Source of the DNA: Mucidula mucida | Taxonomy: Eukaryota > Basidiomycota > Agaricomycetes > Agaricales > Physalacriaceae | Direction of reading: 5' to 3' | Length of the DNA: 64,000 nucleotides | NCBI GenBank assembly: GCA_015501055.1 | Contig: JADNYV010000020.1 | Location: forward strand, 124,001-188,000 | In this document: positions 11,321 through 26,596 of the stretch, one piece after another | Position numbering within the stretch: the stretch's first letter is position 1 | How the letters are laid out: each line of letters starts with the position of its first letter | Translations under genes and position numbers: made by a program | The notes under the pieces: generated by a model | What the model was told of the DNA's origin: nothing | What the model saw: only the letters and a program-made list of their open reading frames with translations | Database searches by the model: none

Positions 11321-13382
11321 ATGGGTGGAGGTCCTACTGCAGCCGGCTCGGGCGTTGGCTCGGGTCACCGCAAGGCAATTATCTTCCGCCTCATCCACCG
11401 TCGCTGCTCATGTCGCGTCAGAACACGTTCGCTGGCCTCGTCATGGTCTGCTTTTCAGCATTTGGTGGAATCCTCTTCGGTTACGACACTGGTGTTATCA
11501 GCGGTGTCAAGGAAATGCCAGACTGGCTCATGACCTTTGGCCATCCAACGGGCGATTCGACCAACCCGTATGCCATTTCCTCGTCTACCGAATCCCTCGT
11601 CGTCTCCATTCTCTCCGCTGGTACTTTCTTTGGTGCACTGCTTGGTGCTCCAGTTGCCGGTATGTTTCTCTCGTTTATCCTCTCGCGTTTCAGCATTTAT
11701 ATATTGTCCCCATCAAGATTTCATTGGACGAAAGTACGGCATAGTATTCGCATGCCTCGTCTTCGCTGTTGGTGTTGCAATGCAAATCGCCTCGACAGCC
11801 ATACCACTTTTCGTAAGTTGATTGACAGCTCCGCGTCCAGCTGATTGATCCCGCGCTGTTAGGTCGTAGGACGTGTATTCGCAGGTCTCGGCGTTGGTCT
11901 CGTGTCGTGTTTAGCGCCCATGTACCAGTCCGAGTGCGCTCCCAAATGGATTCGAGGCGCTGTTGTTTCTCTCTATCAGTGGGCTATCACCATCGGTATT
12001 CTCCTCGCTGCAGGTGCGTTCTTTTCCCCATATTGCTATGCCGAGATTCTCATTCAATACGCTTTCCATCAGTGATCAACAACGCCACACATCTAAATTC
12101 GGATCATTCAAGCTATCGGATCCCAATAGCTATTCAGTTTGTATGGGCATCCGTCCTAGCTGCCGGCATGCTCTGTCTTCCCGAAGTAAGTGTCGTTGAC
12201 AATGGTTTCGCCCTTTTTCAACTAACTTGTCGGTGTAGTCTCCCCGTTGGCTCATCAAGCGTGGAAATGATGAGGCTGCTGCCGCTGCCCTCAGCCGTCT
12301 CACTGGCTATCCTGTCAACGACCCTACGAACGAGGCTGATCTGCAAGAAATTCGCGACAACTTGGAGGAGGAGAAGGCACTGGGCGAGAGTTCTTACCTT
12401 GACTGCTTCAGGCCTTCCAAGAACAGGATTGCTCTCCGAACCTGGACCGGCATCTCGATCCAGGCATGGCAGCAACTGACTGGAAGTGAGTAACGAACCG
12501 TCTTCGCTTCTGCAGGAGTCCTCATCGTTTTCCCAGTCAACTTCATCTTTTACTACGGTACCACGTTCTTCAATGCATCGGGTATCACCAACTCGTTCTT
12601 GATCACCATCGCCACTGGCATTGTCAACGTATTGTAAGTGATCACTCTTCAGCTTGTCAATCTCAGATAAGCTAACGTTGCATTCAGCATGACTCTCCCC
12701 GGTATCTGGGGCGTTGAGCGTTTCGGTCGCCGCCGTCTCCTCCTCGTCGGTGCTGCCGGCATGTGTGTCTGCGAGTTTATCGTCGCCATCGTCGGCGTCA
12801 CCATCTCCGTCGAGAATTTGGCCGGTCAGCGCGTTTTGATTGCATTTGTCTGCATCTACATCGTACGTCCAACATACCTCCAGTTTGTGACATAATCTTA
12901 AACTTCACCTCCAGGCGTTTTTCGCCTCCACATGGGGTCCCATTGCTTGGGTCATCACTGGCGAAATCTTCCCTCTCCAAGTCCGTGCAAAGGCCATGTC
13001 TCTCTCCGTCGCCAGCAACTGGCTTTGGAACTTTGGCATCGGCTACGCCACGCCCTACCTCGTCAACAGCGGTGCCGGAAACGCCAATCTCCAGGTCAAG
13101 GTCTTCTTTGTTTGGGGATCGACGTGCTTCTGCTGCATTCTTTTCACATACTTCTGTGTGCCTGAGGTAAGCTCACACTTCTCTCTCCATTGGCGCGTAC
13201 TGACCTGCTTTACCTCTCTTCAGACAAAGGGTCTTTCTCTTGAGCAGATTGATCTGATGTACCAGAACACGCTCCCTGTCAACTCGCTCAAGTACCGTGC
13301 TCGCCTGCTTGAGGAAGCTCAGAACGAAGGCAAGCAGGAGACCGATCACCACGAAGTCGCTTCGAACGATGAGAAGGCTTGA
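11321..13382 (+). CDS. MFS sugar (hexose) transporter
   Basis: Multi-exon gene of about 530 residues with full sugar-porter signatures: GILFGYDTGVISGV in helix 1, DFIGRKYG after an intron, the PESPRWLI motif after helix 6, WQQLTGVNFIFYYGTTFF in helix 7, ERFGRRRLLLVGAAG, FFASTWGPIAWVITGEIFP in helix 10 and PETKGLSLEQID at the C-terminus. It should be a plasma-membrane monosaccharide/proton symporter or facilitator of the Hxt/Rco-3 type. ATG 11321 (MGGGPTAAGSGVGSGHRK) needs an intron at 11375-11421 with a GC donor to reach NTFAGLVMVCFSAFGG. Alternatively translation starts at ATG 11410 (MSRQNTFAG) without that intron. The stop follows the acidic tail EVASNDEKA. CreA-like sites upstream suggest glucose regulation. 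Confidence 0.93.
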
Positions 13383-13581
13383 AGATTCACTTACTCTACG
13401 ATTCTTTTCCTGATGATTCTGACTACTACTACTTGTATTCCACGGTTGGATTGTATTCTGAAGGATATGCACTGAAATGACTAATAGTTTGCGACTTGAA
13501 GAAGAATCAAATTACTCGAAGCTCCGTGTCAGACGACCAGTCCAGTGACTACTATATGTCTATGAGCATTCGCGACTGAAA

Positions 13582-13647
13582 CAAATTCGAAGACTTCGAG
13601 ACCATTCACCCCACCGGGATGCAATATTGCATGCAAAATTGTGCCTG
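13582..13647 (+). repeat. Left arm of long inverted repeat (MITE-like)
   Basis: Bases 13621-13647 (gcaatattgcatgcaaaatt followed by gtgcctg) are an exact 27-base reverse complement of 14222-14248. Similarity continues outward, less perfectly, over another 35-40 bases (CAAATTCGAAGACTTC against CAAATGAAGTCTTC). The arms lie about 575 bases apart and the interior does not match. This fits the terminal repeats of a non-autonomous DNA element or the remains of an inverted duplication. No transposase frame is present and target-site duplications are not obvious. Confidence 0.7.
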
Positions 13648-14221
13648 AGAAATCGTTCTGGGTAGATGAGTCAGCCAGATGACCACATATCGACCAATCA
13701 AGTCCCCGCTGTCACTGGCCGCGCCTTTTGGGTCGGGTTTCACCTGCAGGTGCACGACAAACACTCCCCGCCCAAAAAGGTGCTCTATTGGCGGGATATT
13801 TGGGCAGCGACGACGAGGGCGGGATCGGCGCGAGACCCCGTGATTGGCTGACATGTCTCAATGACTCAGGGATTTGTCATGCATATCACAAAACCTACTC
13901 GAAGTGAGCGATGTGGGACAGTGGCGCATACAGGACATGCTCAATATGATGAATCATCATACACAGTCTCTACTGTACATAAAACATAGGATTTCTTGTC
14001 CCAAAACCAATTTTCTAGCATAGAACACCGTGGAAGTTTGTGTTTGAGGCCGCCACAATGTTGCTGGGCCTGAAAAGCATCGAAAATACTCATACAGCTG
14101 ATATAACACCCCTTCAAGAAGAAAATGAGACTAGAAGTGCCCCGTTACTGGTGTACAACGCGCCCAAGCATGCCCCAAGGCCAGCCCCGGAGTGCCGGAG
14201 CGGTGGCGGGGAATGCCGAGC

Positions 14222-14284
14222 CAGGCACAATTTTGCATGCAATATTGCGGCCCAGTGGGTTGAATCTACTGAAGACTTCATTTG
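14222..14284 (-). repeat. Right arm of long inverted repeat (MITE-like)
   Basis: Reverse complement of the left arm at 13582-13647. The inner 27 bases are identical and the outer part is imperfect. Both arms contain the palindromic cores GCAATATTGC and TGCATGCA. Confidence 0.7.
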
Positions 14285-14552
14285 AAACCATTCTTGGTTT
14301 ACATATTGCATTTATGCAGTACCCATGAGTGTAGAGCGACACCGCCAGGCGAAGCCGGCCCCTTCCTATGTCTACACATGTCCTACTAAACGAGTACCTA
14401 ACCTTCTGTATGATTATGCATGGGTATAGTAGAGTACATGCTAATTGCTAAGTATGCGAAGTCTGATGATGATAACAGGTGTATAAGCGGTGGGTGGAAA
14501 GCAATGTCAACGAATTCTGAGAGTAGGGCATCTAAGGCAAGAAGTACGACAA

Positions 14553-18528
<3,976 letters not shown>

Positions 18529-18914
18529 AAAGAAAGAATTGTCTTTTTCAATCGCTTCGCTGCTGGAATAGACGCGTAGCCCTTTTATATTAAACACGAC
18601 CAAATTCCGTGCTCCCTTTGACAAAAGCTTTGTTCACTCTTACAGCACCCGGTTCTCAATTTGTATGCAACCAGATAGTTATCCACATGCCTCGTAGCAG
18701 ACAGTCTTCTCGAAAAGCAGCACGTCTGATCTAGAACTGTGAACCACACGTCCAGCAAGTTCGCAAACGGTGGCAGCCCATCTTGTCGGTACCAACGACG
18801 ATTCTGCAAGGTCCAGTGACGTATTCCAATTGGAGTTTCTCTCGGAGAATAGAATGAATTGTCTCGAGAGTACCTTGAATGCATATGGGGAGAGTCGATC
18901 AATGACGCTTCATC

Positions 18915-21040
18915 ATGTCCACCAGGATACCGCCAAATCTCCTCTACTTGACCATTTACAATCCTACCCTGACACCCAGCGATCCAACCGCCGTCGACGA
19001 CGATGAGGACGCAGAGGAACAGGCCCATATCCTCTTTTACACTTCAAAGGAACGGGCTGTCTCGCGAGACAGAATGCTCAGGCAGATTGGCCTCGCCAAA
19101 GCCCTGATAAACTTCTCAGAGTGCGTGAACCATTAATGGTGTTCTCAGTCACTAAATCCTTCTTCAGGATTTTCACGGCAGAGGATCAGTGCAATAATGT
19201 ACATTCCCAAGGCAGGCGCATGATAATGGTGTCCCCAGAGCCTGACTTTTGCGTGCATGCAGTATGTCAACCAAAACCCCACCGTTTCCTTCACGTTAAT
19301 TCAGTAGGATCTAGTGCGTTGAGCTGGCAAAGCGAACACGTCCGCCGACCCTCAGTCGGTCCAAGGGCAAAGACAAGTCAAAGTCTGCCACGATTGGAAG
19401 GTCGACAGGCAAAGACACTGCGCTTGTCACAGAGTATGACGAGAGCTCAGTGGACGACATCGCACTACGGGAGGACATATCTCGCGGATACGAGCAGTTC
19501 AAGGCGAGCATTGGTCCAACTGGCCATCCAAGATTCCTGAATGATTCCATAGCTCAAACACGGTTCTATGACCCATATATTAGCCTCTCTTGGGCAACAA
19601 GCATTAGAGCTTCAATTAGAGCGCTTCTTTACGCCATGGGCATGGTCTTGGGAAATAGAAGAGGCAAACATCTTTGGACGCCACCTTGGTCAGTCTCCAC
19701 CTGCCGTCATACAACTCCCCGCTTTGATACATGGTCTGCAGGCGCCCCAATCAACCCCAAGCATCGACCCATAACCCAGCTCCTCGACGCAACCTGTCCC
19801 CAGATACCCTCCATCATTATTACTCCCTTATATGTGATACCCTCTACTTCCTTCACTCAGGCGCACTATCCGACATCTCTGCCCCGACTAATATCCACCC
19901 TCTTACCCCCGCCGTCGTCGCCTTTAATACCAGAAGAACCTTTGGGAGATACACACCCAAATTCCGACCTTAACGAGGGGCGCGTTGCTCCGAGCACCTT
20001 TCTCGGCATGCCCTCAATGAATCTCAACATGAATATGAGCCTCAAGCTGAATTGGCCTGGATATCTCACATTCAAAGGCAAACGCGCAGAACAGACTTCA
20101 CCATCTTCAACACCTCCTCCGGATCCTACCATTGAGTACGCAGGTACAGAACAACGACCAGAGGATGCCATCGTGGACAAGCAAGCTCTCGATGATGCGA
20201 TTAACTCTGAGAGTAGACCACCTTCTGATCTACCTGTCGAGGGCGATAATGTGTCCACAAACACTCTTCTTTCTGGGGCAGAAGATCAACTCCAGCCACC
20301 GTCGCCGTTATCTCCTCGACCGTCATCGGATACATCAAGCTTAAAGGCACCGCCATCGCCCATTCCACCCCCAGAACTATCTTCAATAGCTGTGCATCTA
20401 GCACCCCCAGATAATCCCCTCCAAACTGAACTAACGACCATTAATTTCCTGCCGGTGCGTATTCCCATACATCGAAACTCACTTTCTCATGAACATAAAA
20501 TTAGAGGTATCCCGTTCTGCTTGCTTTCATTGGGTCGGTTCCGCCGTCACCTTCAGAAGTTCAGGTGCTTTGTAATGATGCACTAAACATTCTGGACGAA
20601 GATTCGCTGAGGAGCAGCAGTTCCGAGACCTTACCCACGGCGGCCAAAATACTGCAACCTAAAGACCGACACATCATCTCGAAAGGCACAGGATTCACAC
20701 ATTCAAACGAGGTCTTTGAATCGAAAGGTGAACAGTTGTACGTTGCGCAGAAGTTATTTGAAAGGTTAGCATCTGTTTGTCACCCCATAAACCCTTGTAT
20801 CAATGTACTCTCAGCGACCCTGACATACGAGAGGTCTTTTCGCGTGGCGTCAACCCTCAATACTGGCACATCGCGAAACGAGGTTGGACGGAAGAGGCCG
20901 ATGGCCAGATATATATGGAGGTGCTTAGGAAGGAGACGACGTTATCTGACGTGGATAATGTGATGATTGGAGCCCTGAGAAAGCTTGCAGCTTCGAACGT
21001 GGAGGCGGAAGTGCTGCCGTCTGTTACGGAAACAGCTTGA
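18915..21040 (+). CDS. CCZ1: CCZ1 homologue, Mon1-Ccz1 Rab7 GEF subunit
   Basis: Plus-strand gene starting at ATG 18915. The N-terminal longin region reads PPNLLYLTIYNPTL, then HILFYTSKERAVSRDRMLRQ and GLAKALINFS, then IFTAEDQCNNVHSQ after an intron; these match the CCZ1 family. Downstream are LGQQALELQLERFFTPWAWS and WEIEEANIFGRHLG, another conserved block, followed by a long Pro/Ser-rich insert and the C-terminal REVFSRGVNPQYWHIAKRGW. Ccz1 with Mon1 activates Ypt7/Rab7 on late endosomes, vacuoles and autophagosomes. Joining EQFK to LKHGSMTHILAS needs a 49-base intron 19504-19552 with a GC donor. Other introns are standard. The final exon ends EVLPSVTETA. Assignment rests on the longin and WAW blocks and is good; the exons in the low-complexity middle are less sure. 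Confidence 0.82.
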
Positions 21041-21819
21041 AACGGTGTAGGGCTCTAAGCCACCGACTGTTTCGGAGGACCTTGGTATCTCATGGTATAG
21101 AACATTTAGAGCTAATCATACAGTCTATTTTGTATTCCCTGAACTCGTGGCCGGCGACCTCAGTGAAGTTGGGTTTTTCAGTCCCAGCGTTCATGCCCCA
21201 ATCAGTAACCTCAATATTGCGCCATTCATGTTCGTTCAAGTGACCTGCTGACTCGACAGAGAGAACCATTAGACGTCAAGGAGTTCTGGTTTACCAGACT
21301 GCCGCGGACTCATTGACACAGCAATAAGCCTCGAGGCAGACCTAAAACTTTTCGCCGCCGCGAGTAAGTCTTTCCTAAAGCCGTACCGTATGATCTCACC
21401 CCGTTTCATAACTTCCTAGGTCATACACTATCTGTAGCATCTGTGCAGGCTGAGCTACGTTCTAGACTCAACTGACTGGACTCTCGAAACGCCAAGCGGT
21501 GCAAATTTGGCCACAGCCGGAGTATCAAAATGCTTTCCAGTCCTCTTGGAGTCACAGTAATTTGTATGCCGCCTCGGCCTCTGCCACGGATAGCAGAGTC
21601 GGATTAGCCGTCTTTTGGAGTTTACCTTGTGTTGATGCGAATCTGCAGTACGAAACGACGCCGCGAAGCACGGTCCTCGTAATTTCCAACACCATGCGTC
21701 CGAGACTTCGTACTCACTTTGGCGTATAAAAGAGGCTCCTGGTGAGCTCTCTGGTCTCTTCAGCAAACCCACCCACCTGCTTTCTACCCACGTCTCAATA
21801 ACCCAACGACATACATACC
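21041..21819. other. Intergenic region
   Basis: No supportable coding region. The last about 100 bases form the promoter of the small secreted protein, including a TATA box. Confidence 0.5.
21725..21732 (+). promoter_or_regulatory. TATA box of small secreted protein gene
   Basis: TATAAAAG lies 95 bases before ATG 21820, followed by a pyrimidine-rich leader (CACCCACCTGCTTTCTACCC). This is a strong core-promoter arrangement, common in highly or conditionally expressed fungal genes. Confidence 0.6.
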
Positions 21820-22123
21820 ATGCAATTCCGCACTCTCGTCGCTCTTGCCGTGACTCTCTTCGTCGGCGCCGCCCAGGCTGAATACAACCCAATCGGCAAA
21901 GCATGCGATGCGCCTGGTGGGTCGATACGCGCTGAATGTCGAGTACCGAGGAGGAGCTCATGTAACATTTACAGGTACCTACGGGTGCGCCAACGACGTG
22001 TCGTCGATTAACAATGGCAATGCCTTTGTCTACGTTTGTGACGGGAGCGCCTTCCAGCTTAGTGCGCTCTGCCGCGGAAAGGAGACGTGCCGGGCTACTA
22101 CGTCGGGCGCTTTCTGCACATGA
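21820..22123 (+). CDS. Small secreted cysteine-rich protein
   Basis: Two exons with an intron at 21917-21974 (GTGGGT to TTTACAG, 58 bases) give an 81-residue protein. Residues 1-20 form a classic signal peptide (MQFRTLVALAVTLFVGAAQA) with cleavage expected after AQA. The mature part of about 60 residues has six cysteines, CDAPGTYGC, VYVCDGSAFQLSALC, ETC and a final AFCT. This spacing (C-x6-C then V-x2-C ... LC ... C ... C) resembles small fungal secreted proteins with a C-x-PGT-x-x-C motif, whose function is mostly unknown. Six cysteines could form three disulfides. It is not a hydrophobin, which has eight cysteines with CC pairs. It could be an effector-like or cell-wall protein; the sequence does not decide. 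Confidence 0.78.
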
Positions 22124-22740
22124 GGGCTGCCTTTTTGTGAGTAGCGATTGTCGTGAAATAGTTGCAGAATCTGGATTGACTGGAATCTGCAGGTACAGTG
22201 AAGCACGATGATGATGATAATGATTTCTTGTGTATTGCGAATCTATCGATGAATCAATTGTAGTTTTGAAGCGAAATTTAGTAAGGACAGCCCGACGAAA
22301 TTGCTAAGTTATAGCCAAGGTATTCGGACGGGACGGCGCGCTGTGCTTGCATGTCGGGGTATCTGTCTCGTCAGCTCAAGATACGATCTTGTTCACCACA
22401 CTCGCCTGCGGCTTTGTGTAGCGTTGCCTCAGCCGGGGTAGAAGCAGCAAGGACGCCGATTTGAACCATTATATCCCTATGGGGAAATTATCGTTTGTAG
22501 ATATATAGGTCAAATCACTGGTGGCACCTCATGATCATCCGATGCTTGTTGCTTTCGATGGTGGCGCTGTAGTAAGAGGAGAGCTCCCTTTGTTTACGTC
22601 GACTTACCGATTTAGTTCATTGTGTTGAGGAAACGTGCGGAAAGTCTGATATAAGAAGTGGCGATGCTGATATTGCTGAAAGACGATATATACAACTTAA
22701 AATACAGAGAACGTGTACGTAGGCATGTCAACCAATGCTT
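22124..22740. other. Intergenic region
   Basis: About 600 bases between convergent genes (secreted protein and zinc-finger-like protein). No coding frame, RNA gene or repeat was recognised. Confidence 0.5.
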
Positions 22741-24494
22741 CTACAAACCGACACCCATAAGATGAATCACAAATTTGTACATTTCAGGCGTTAGTTCCTT
22801 GTCGCAATGCGGACAGAGATAATGGCCGAGATGACTTTTGATGATGTGATTCGTCATTGCCTTCTCCGATGCAAATGACTTGGGAGCTTTGTGCGATTTC
22901 GTGCTGCAGGTAAACTTTCCCTCGCTGTTCTTATGACAGCGGACATGGTCTTCGAGTTTGCCGAAAGTCGTAGAGGCTCCGCATCCTGTAACAGGGCAAT
23001 CGATGACGGTTCCATCCCCGAAGCGGAGTTCTTTTGCAAAGAATGTCTCTCCTTCCATGCACGGGTGCTGCTCAAGAAGCCGGGCGTAGTAGTTGGCTTT
23101 GCCAGTTTTGGGCACCAGGACTGATCGATAGTCCTTCGATTTACTATGACAATATTAGTATCCGTGAATGGAAGAGCCTATACAACGTACGCCACCTCAT
23201 CCAACATCTGTTGGGACGATGATTTGGCCGACGCTGACCCACCCGGAAGGATGGGTGAATCTGTTTTTGCGGATGTCGAAGCTTCCCCGTCTTGGTCTAA
23301 ACGAGCCCTTTTCGTTGTACGGCTCTGCTCGTGTTCTGAAGATTGGATTTGCTGTGTCTGCGAGAGTACGCGTGGCCTGTGTTGAAATTAGAATGACAAC
23401 TCTCGCGTTTTGGGGCCATTCACACCTTTTCTTGGGTCTTGGAAGTGCGTTCCCGCCTGAGGCGGGACGCATCACGTCCGCCCGCTTGAACGGCCTTTAT
23501 CGCAGAATGAACACCCAGTGAATATACATTGGCGTAAGACTCACATCGCGTACTGGGTTTTGACCAGCATTCTCTGTCTCTCCCTTGTCAAACAATCAGA
23601 TTCAACATATGTTTGGACCGAAGGCTGAACGAACTCACCATTCGGCAGTGAAGTATTCGGCATCATGATGTTCGTCAACCGAGACACTGTTCACCGATCT
23701 CTCGAAGTCCTCCGACTTCGCCTTGTCTTTGTGCTTCGCCTTGCCTTTAGACTTCGCCGTGCCTATAGGCTTGTGCGGCCGTGCGCGAGCTTTCGGTACG
23801 GGGAGAGATGGCAAGGATGGTTGTCTATATCTGTCATATTAAATTTCCGGCAATATATAGGATAAAGAGACGCACGCGGTATAGTGCAGGTCCTCGACGT
23901 AGGTCAAGGGGGCTGGGGTACCGTTCATTTGGACTGGTGGTGGCGCACTCTCTTCGAAGTCGCGTTCTTCGAGAGAAGCCTCGTTTTCGTTCACATCCTC
24001 TTTGAGAGCCATTGAAAGGTAATCATCCAAGTCGTCTTCCGTTTCCTCGCCCGTGTCGCTAAAATCTTCTGTGTCGAAGCTTTCTCTAGTGAGGAGAGGC
24101 GAATCCGCTTCGCTATCCTCAGTCGGCGCTAGTGCTGATGCAGACCGGTCCTCAGCAAATTCATAGTTCAGATAATTGGTTGTTGAAATCGATGGGCTAG
24201 GCGCAAAGCGGTCAATGAATGAAAGCACTGGGAAGAGAACCACACACTTGTCATCGTCGTCAGACTCTTCAGCGGACTCTTCGTCTTCTCTACCGGCATC
24301 TTCATCTTTCTCGAGGGCCTCTTCACCGTCTTCGACAGACGATTCGGAAGAGCTATCCGAATCGGACGAATCTGAATTATACCCGTCCGGCGGGTTACAG
24401 TGCATGAGCGCCCTACAGAGTACAATGAGTTAACGGAAACAGTGCCTGCGCATTCTTCATACCGTTGACTAGGTATGAACAATGTACTGTTCAT
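22741..24494 (-). CDS. Acidic protein with C-terminal zinc-finger-like cysteines, unknown
   Basis: Minus-strand multi-exon gene. A start at ATG 24494 (MNSTLFIPSQR) with a GT-AG intron of about 50 bases joins in frame to ALMHCNPPDGYNSDSSDSDS. The N-terminal third is strongly acidic and serine-rich (EDGEEALEKDEDAGRED; EETEDDLDDYLSMALKED). A Lys-rich segment follows (AKSKGKAKHKDKAKSEDFER), then a segment ending FTHPSGWVSVGQIIVPTDVG. The last exon (22741-23115) carries paired cysteines and histidines (DCPVTGCGASTTFGKLEDHV, HYLCPHCDKELTPEMYKF) resembling degenerate C2H2 fingers. The composition suggests a nuclear protein that may bind DNA or chromatin. I do not recognise the family. Middle exon borders (23115-23840) are uncertain. 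Confidence 0.5.
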
Positions 24495-25253
24495 TGTCAG
24501 CGACAAAATGAGCGATGGATCGTAGTGGTTAACAAAGGACAATGACAGGTCTTTGTGTGCGATCAATAGCGTTCATTATATCACGTGGACGAGTGTGGAT
24601 GTGGATTTGTGGACGCTGGAAGTCACGGGAAAGGCTACCCGTCACCCAATGCTGGGCAGAATATAGTCTACTCGCCTACATAGAATCGCAAGCGAATATT
24701 CAATCCACTTATCGATCACTCAGTGGTCAGATAAGTAGAGGACACCAGTTACAAGTGTGGCGCAATTGGTCCAGACCTGGAGACGGGCAGATGACGTACA
24801 GTGCAGCGGAGGCGTACTTGTAGGTTCTGTAATCCCCCGCGCGATAGTCCCAGCGTTTCCCAGAACAGACCAAGGAGAAAATGCGACAAGGCTGTATCAG
24901 AGGCACCAACATTCAAAATGCCACGAGGCAGGTCAAGGTTTGTAGGAGTCAGTTTTTCCCTAGGTGCAACGGCTTTACGAGGAAGGTTGAACAACGTCGT
25001 TTGTAGTGCTAGAAGAACGCAGCTGTACAATTTCCTCACTCCGAAGAACGGAAACCATGGCGACTGGAAGAAGATTGTCTTAAGGATAAAGCTAAGTTGC
25101 ATACAGAATGGTCAGGATGAAAAGGGAGCGTATGGGACTCCATGAAGGAGAAGGTTGGAAAGGACAGGCAAAGGCAGGAAAGAACGACGATATCGGTGAC
25201 GTCACTTCTACTCTTTCCTTCGATCGTTCAAGTTCAAGTTGAAGTAAACTGCC
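24495..25253. other. Intergenic region, divergent promoters
   Basis: About 760 bases between two divergent genes. No coding frame or RNA gene is supportable; it must contain both promoters. Confidence 0.45.
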
Positions 25254-26533
25254 ATGCCTCTTCCGCGAGGACTGTTAGAACAAGTAAAGCAACTCATCCC
25301 ACCACTGAATGGCACCCTTCACAAAGGCCAATCCGGTATGTACTATTCTATATCCGCGAACATGGGATACCAAGTCGTTTTCGAACAGGACGGGTTGGTG
25401 TACTTGGCGGTGCTCTAGAGTATGTTCTGGTATCTGTGTCGGTGAAGACCTTAACATAACCATTCAACCTAGCTACACTGGTGCCCCGTTCTTTGCATCC
25501 ATCTCGGCTTTGCGATTTGTGCGTGCACGGTCACTTCTAAATCTGCAGTTTCGGGGACATCTGATTTACTAGGGTGCTGATCTCTCTCATGTCATTTGTT
25601 CACCTACAGCTGCTGGCGCCATCAAGTCCTATTCTCCGGACCTGATTGTACACCCCATTCTGTCGCCCGAGTCGTGAGTTACTCTGTTCACTTTCGACTT
25701 GCCCTCATGCGCGATCCAGAACTATTGAGGGCGTTAAATCGGAGTTGTCATCCTTGTTATCAAGACTGCATGTCCTCGTCATTGGTCCTGGACTGGGCCG
25801 CGAAGAATACATGCAGAACTACGCAAGAATGGCTCTGGGTCTTGCGCGCGAGCAAGGGATGTTCTTAGTCCTCGACGCGGATGCTTTATTCCTGGTTGGA
25901 CAAGATATATCCCTCATTAAGGGATATCGACGTGCAGTAGTGACGCCTAATGTTGTTGAGTTCAAGCGACTGAGCCAGCAGATTGGAATCGATCCAAAGG
26001 CGCCACCGGGAGAACTGGCAGGCTTGGTCTCCAAAGAACTTGGAGGCGTTACAGTTCTACAGAAGGGCGCTTCCGATATCATATCTGTGGATACTACCGG
26101 AGACAATGCTGATCTCGCGGCAAGCAAGCTCAAAGGCGAGGACGGTTCAAAAGAAAACGCTAAGGAAACCGTCGAGGTTGATGTTGAGGGTGGCCTGAAA
26201 CGATGTGGTGGTCAAGGAGATATTCTTAGTGGATGTGTAGGGACAATGTTAGCTTGGGGGAAATGTTACGAAGACGGTGCATTCGGGTTCGGTTTTCTTC
26301 CTTTCTTTCCGAGCCAAACTCATAACCTCATCAGGGAAGGTAAAATACCCGCTTCCCGAATGCCGTTGCTCGCTGCAATTGGCGGAAGTATGGTGACGCG
26401 TACAGCGAGTCGCAGGGCGTTTTACAAGGAGGGACGTGGCGTTGTGACGGAAGACATGATCCCTGAAATCGGTAAATCGTTTGCGGAGATGTTCGGAGAA
26501 GACGCGCAAGGTCAGGACAAGGGAAAATTGTAA
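25254..26533 (+). CDS. NAXD: ATP-dependent (S)-NAD(P)H-hydrate dehydratase
   Basis: Starts at ATG 25254 ([20 protein letters not shown]). After short introns the protein reads [19 protein letters not shown], a nucleotide-binding start typical of the YjeF C-terminal/carbohydrate kinase-like family, then [55 protein letters not shown] and the signature [20 protein letters not shown] containing the catalytic Asp in GGQGD. It repairs damaged hydrated NADH/NADPH, using ATP, in mitochondria and cytosol. A stretch of about 25 acidic/charged residues ([16 protein letters not shown]) is inserted before the catalytic motif. The C-terminus includes [17 protein letters not shown]. Its stop lies 63 bases from the convergent tafazzin stop. 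Confidence 0.92.
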
Positions 26534-26596
26534 TACTATGCGATGAGGAGAGTTTCTAAGTAACAAAAGAATAATATGTACAACAAGAAGCGATCG

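Larger units (their letters stand above)
13383..14552. other. Gene-free region between transporter and USP 3' ends
   Basis: About 1.2 kb between two convergent genes. No coding frame is supportable. It is dominated by a pair of inverted repeats (13582-13647 and 14222-14284) bounding a GC-rich centre. Confidence 0.6.
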
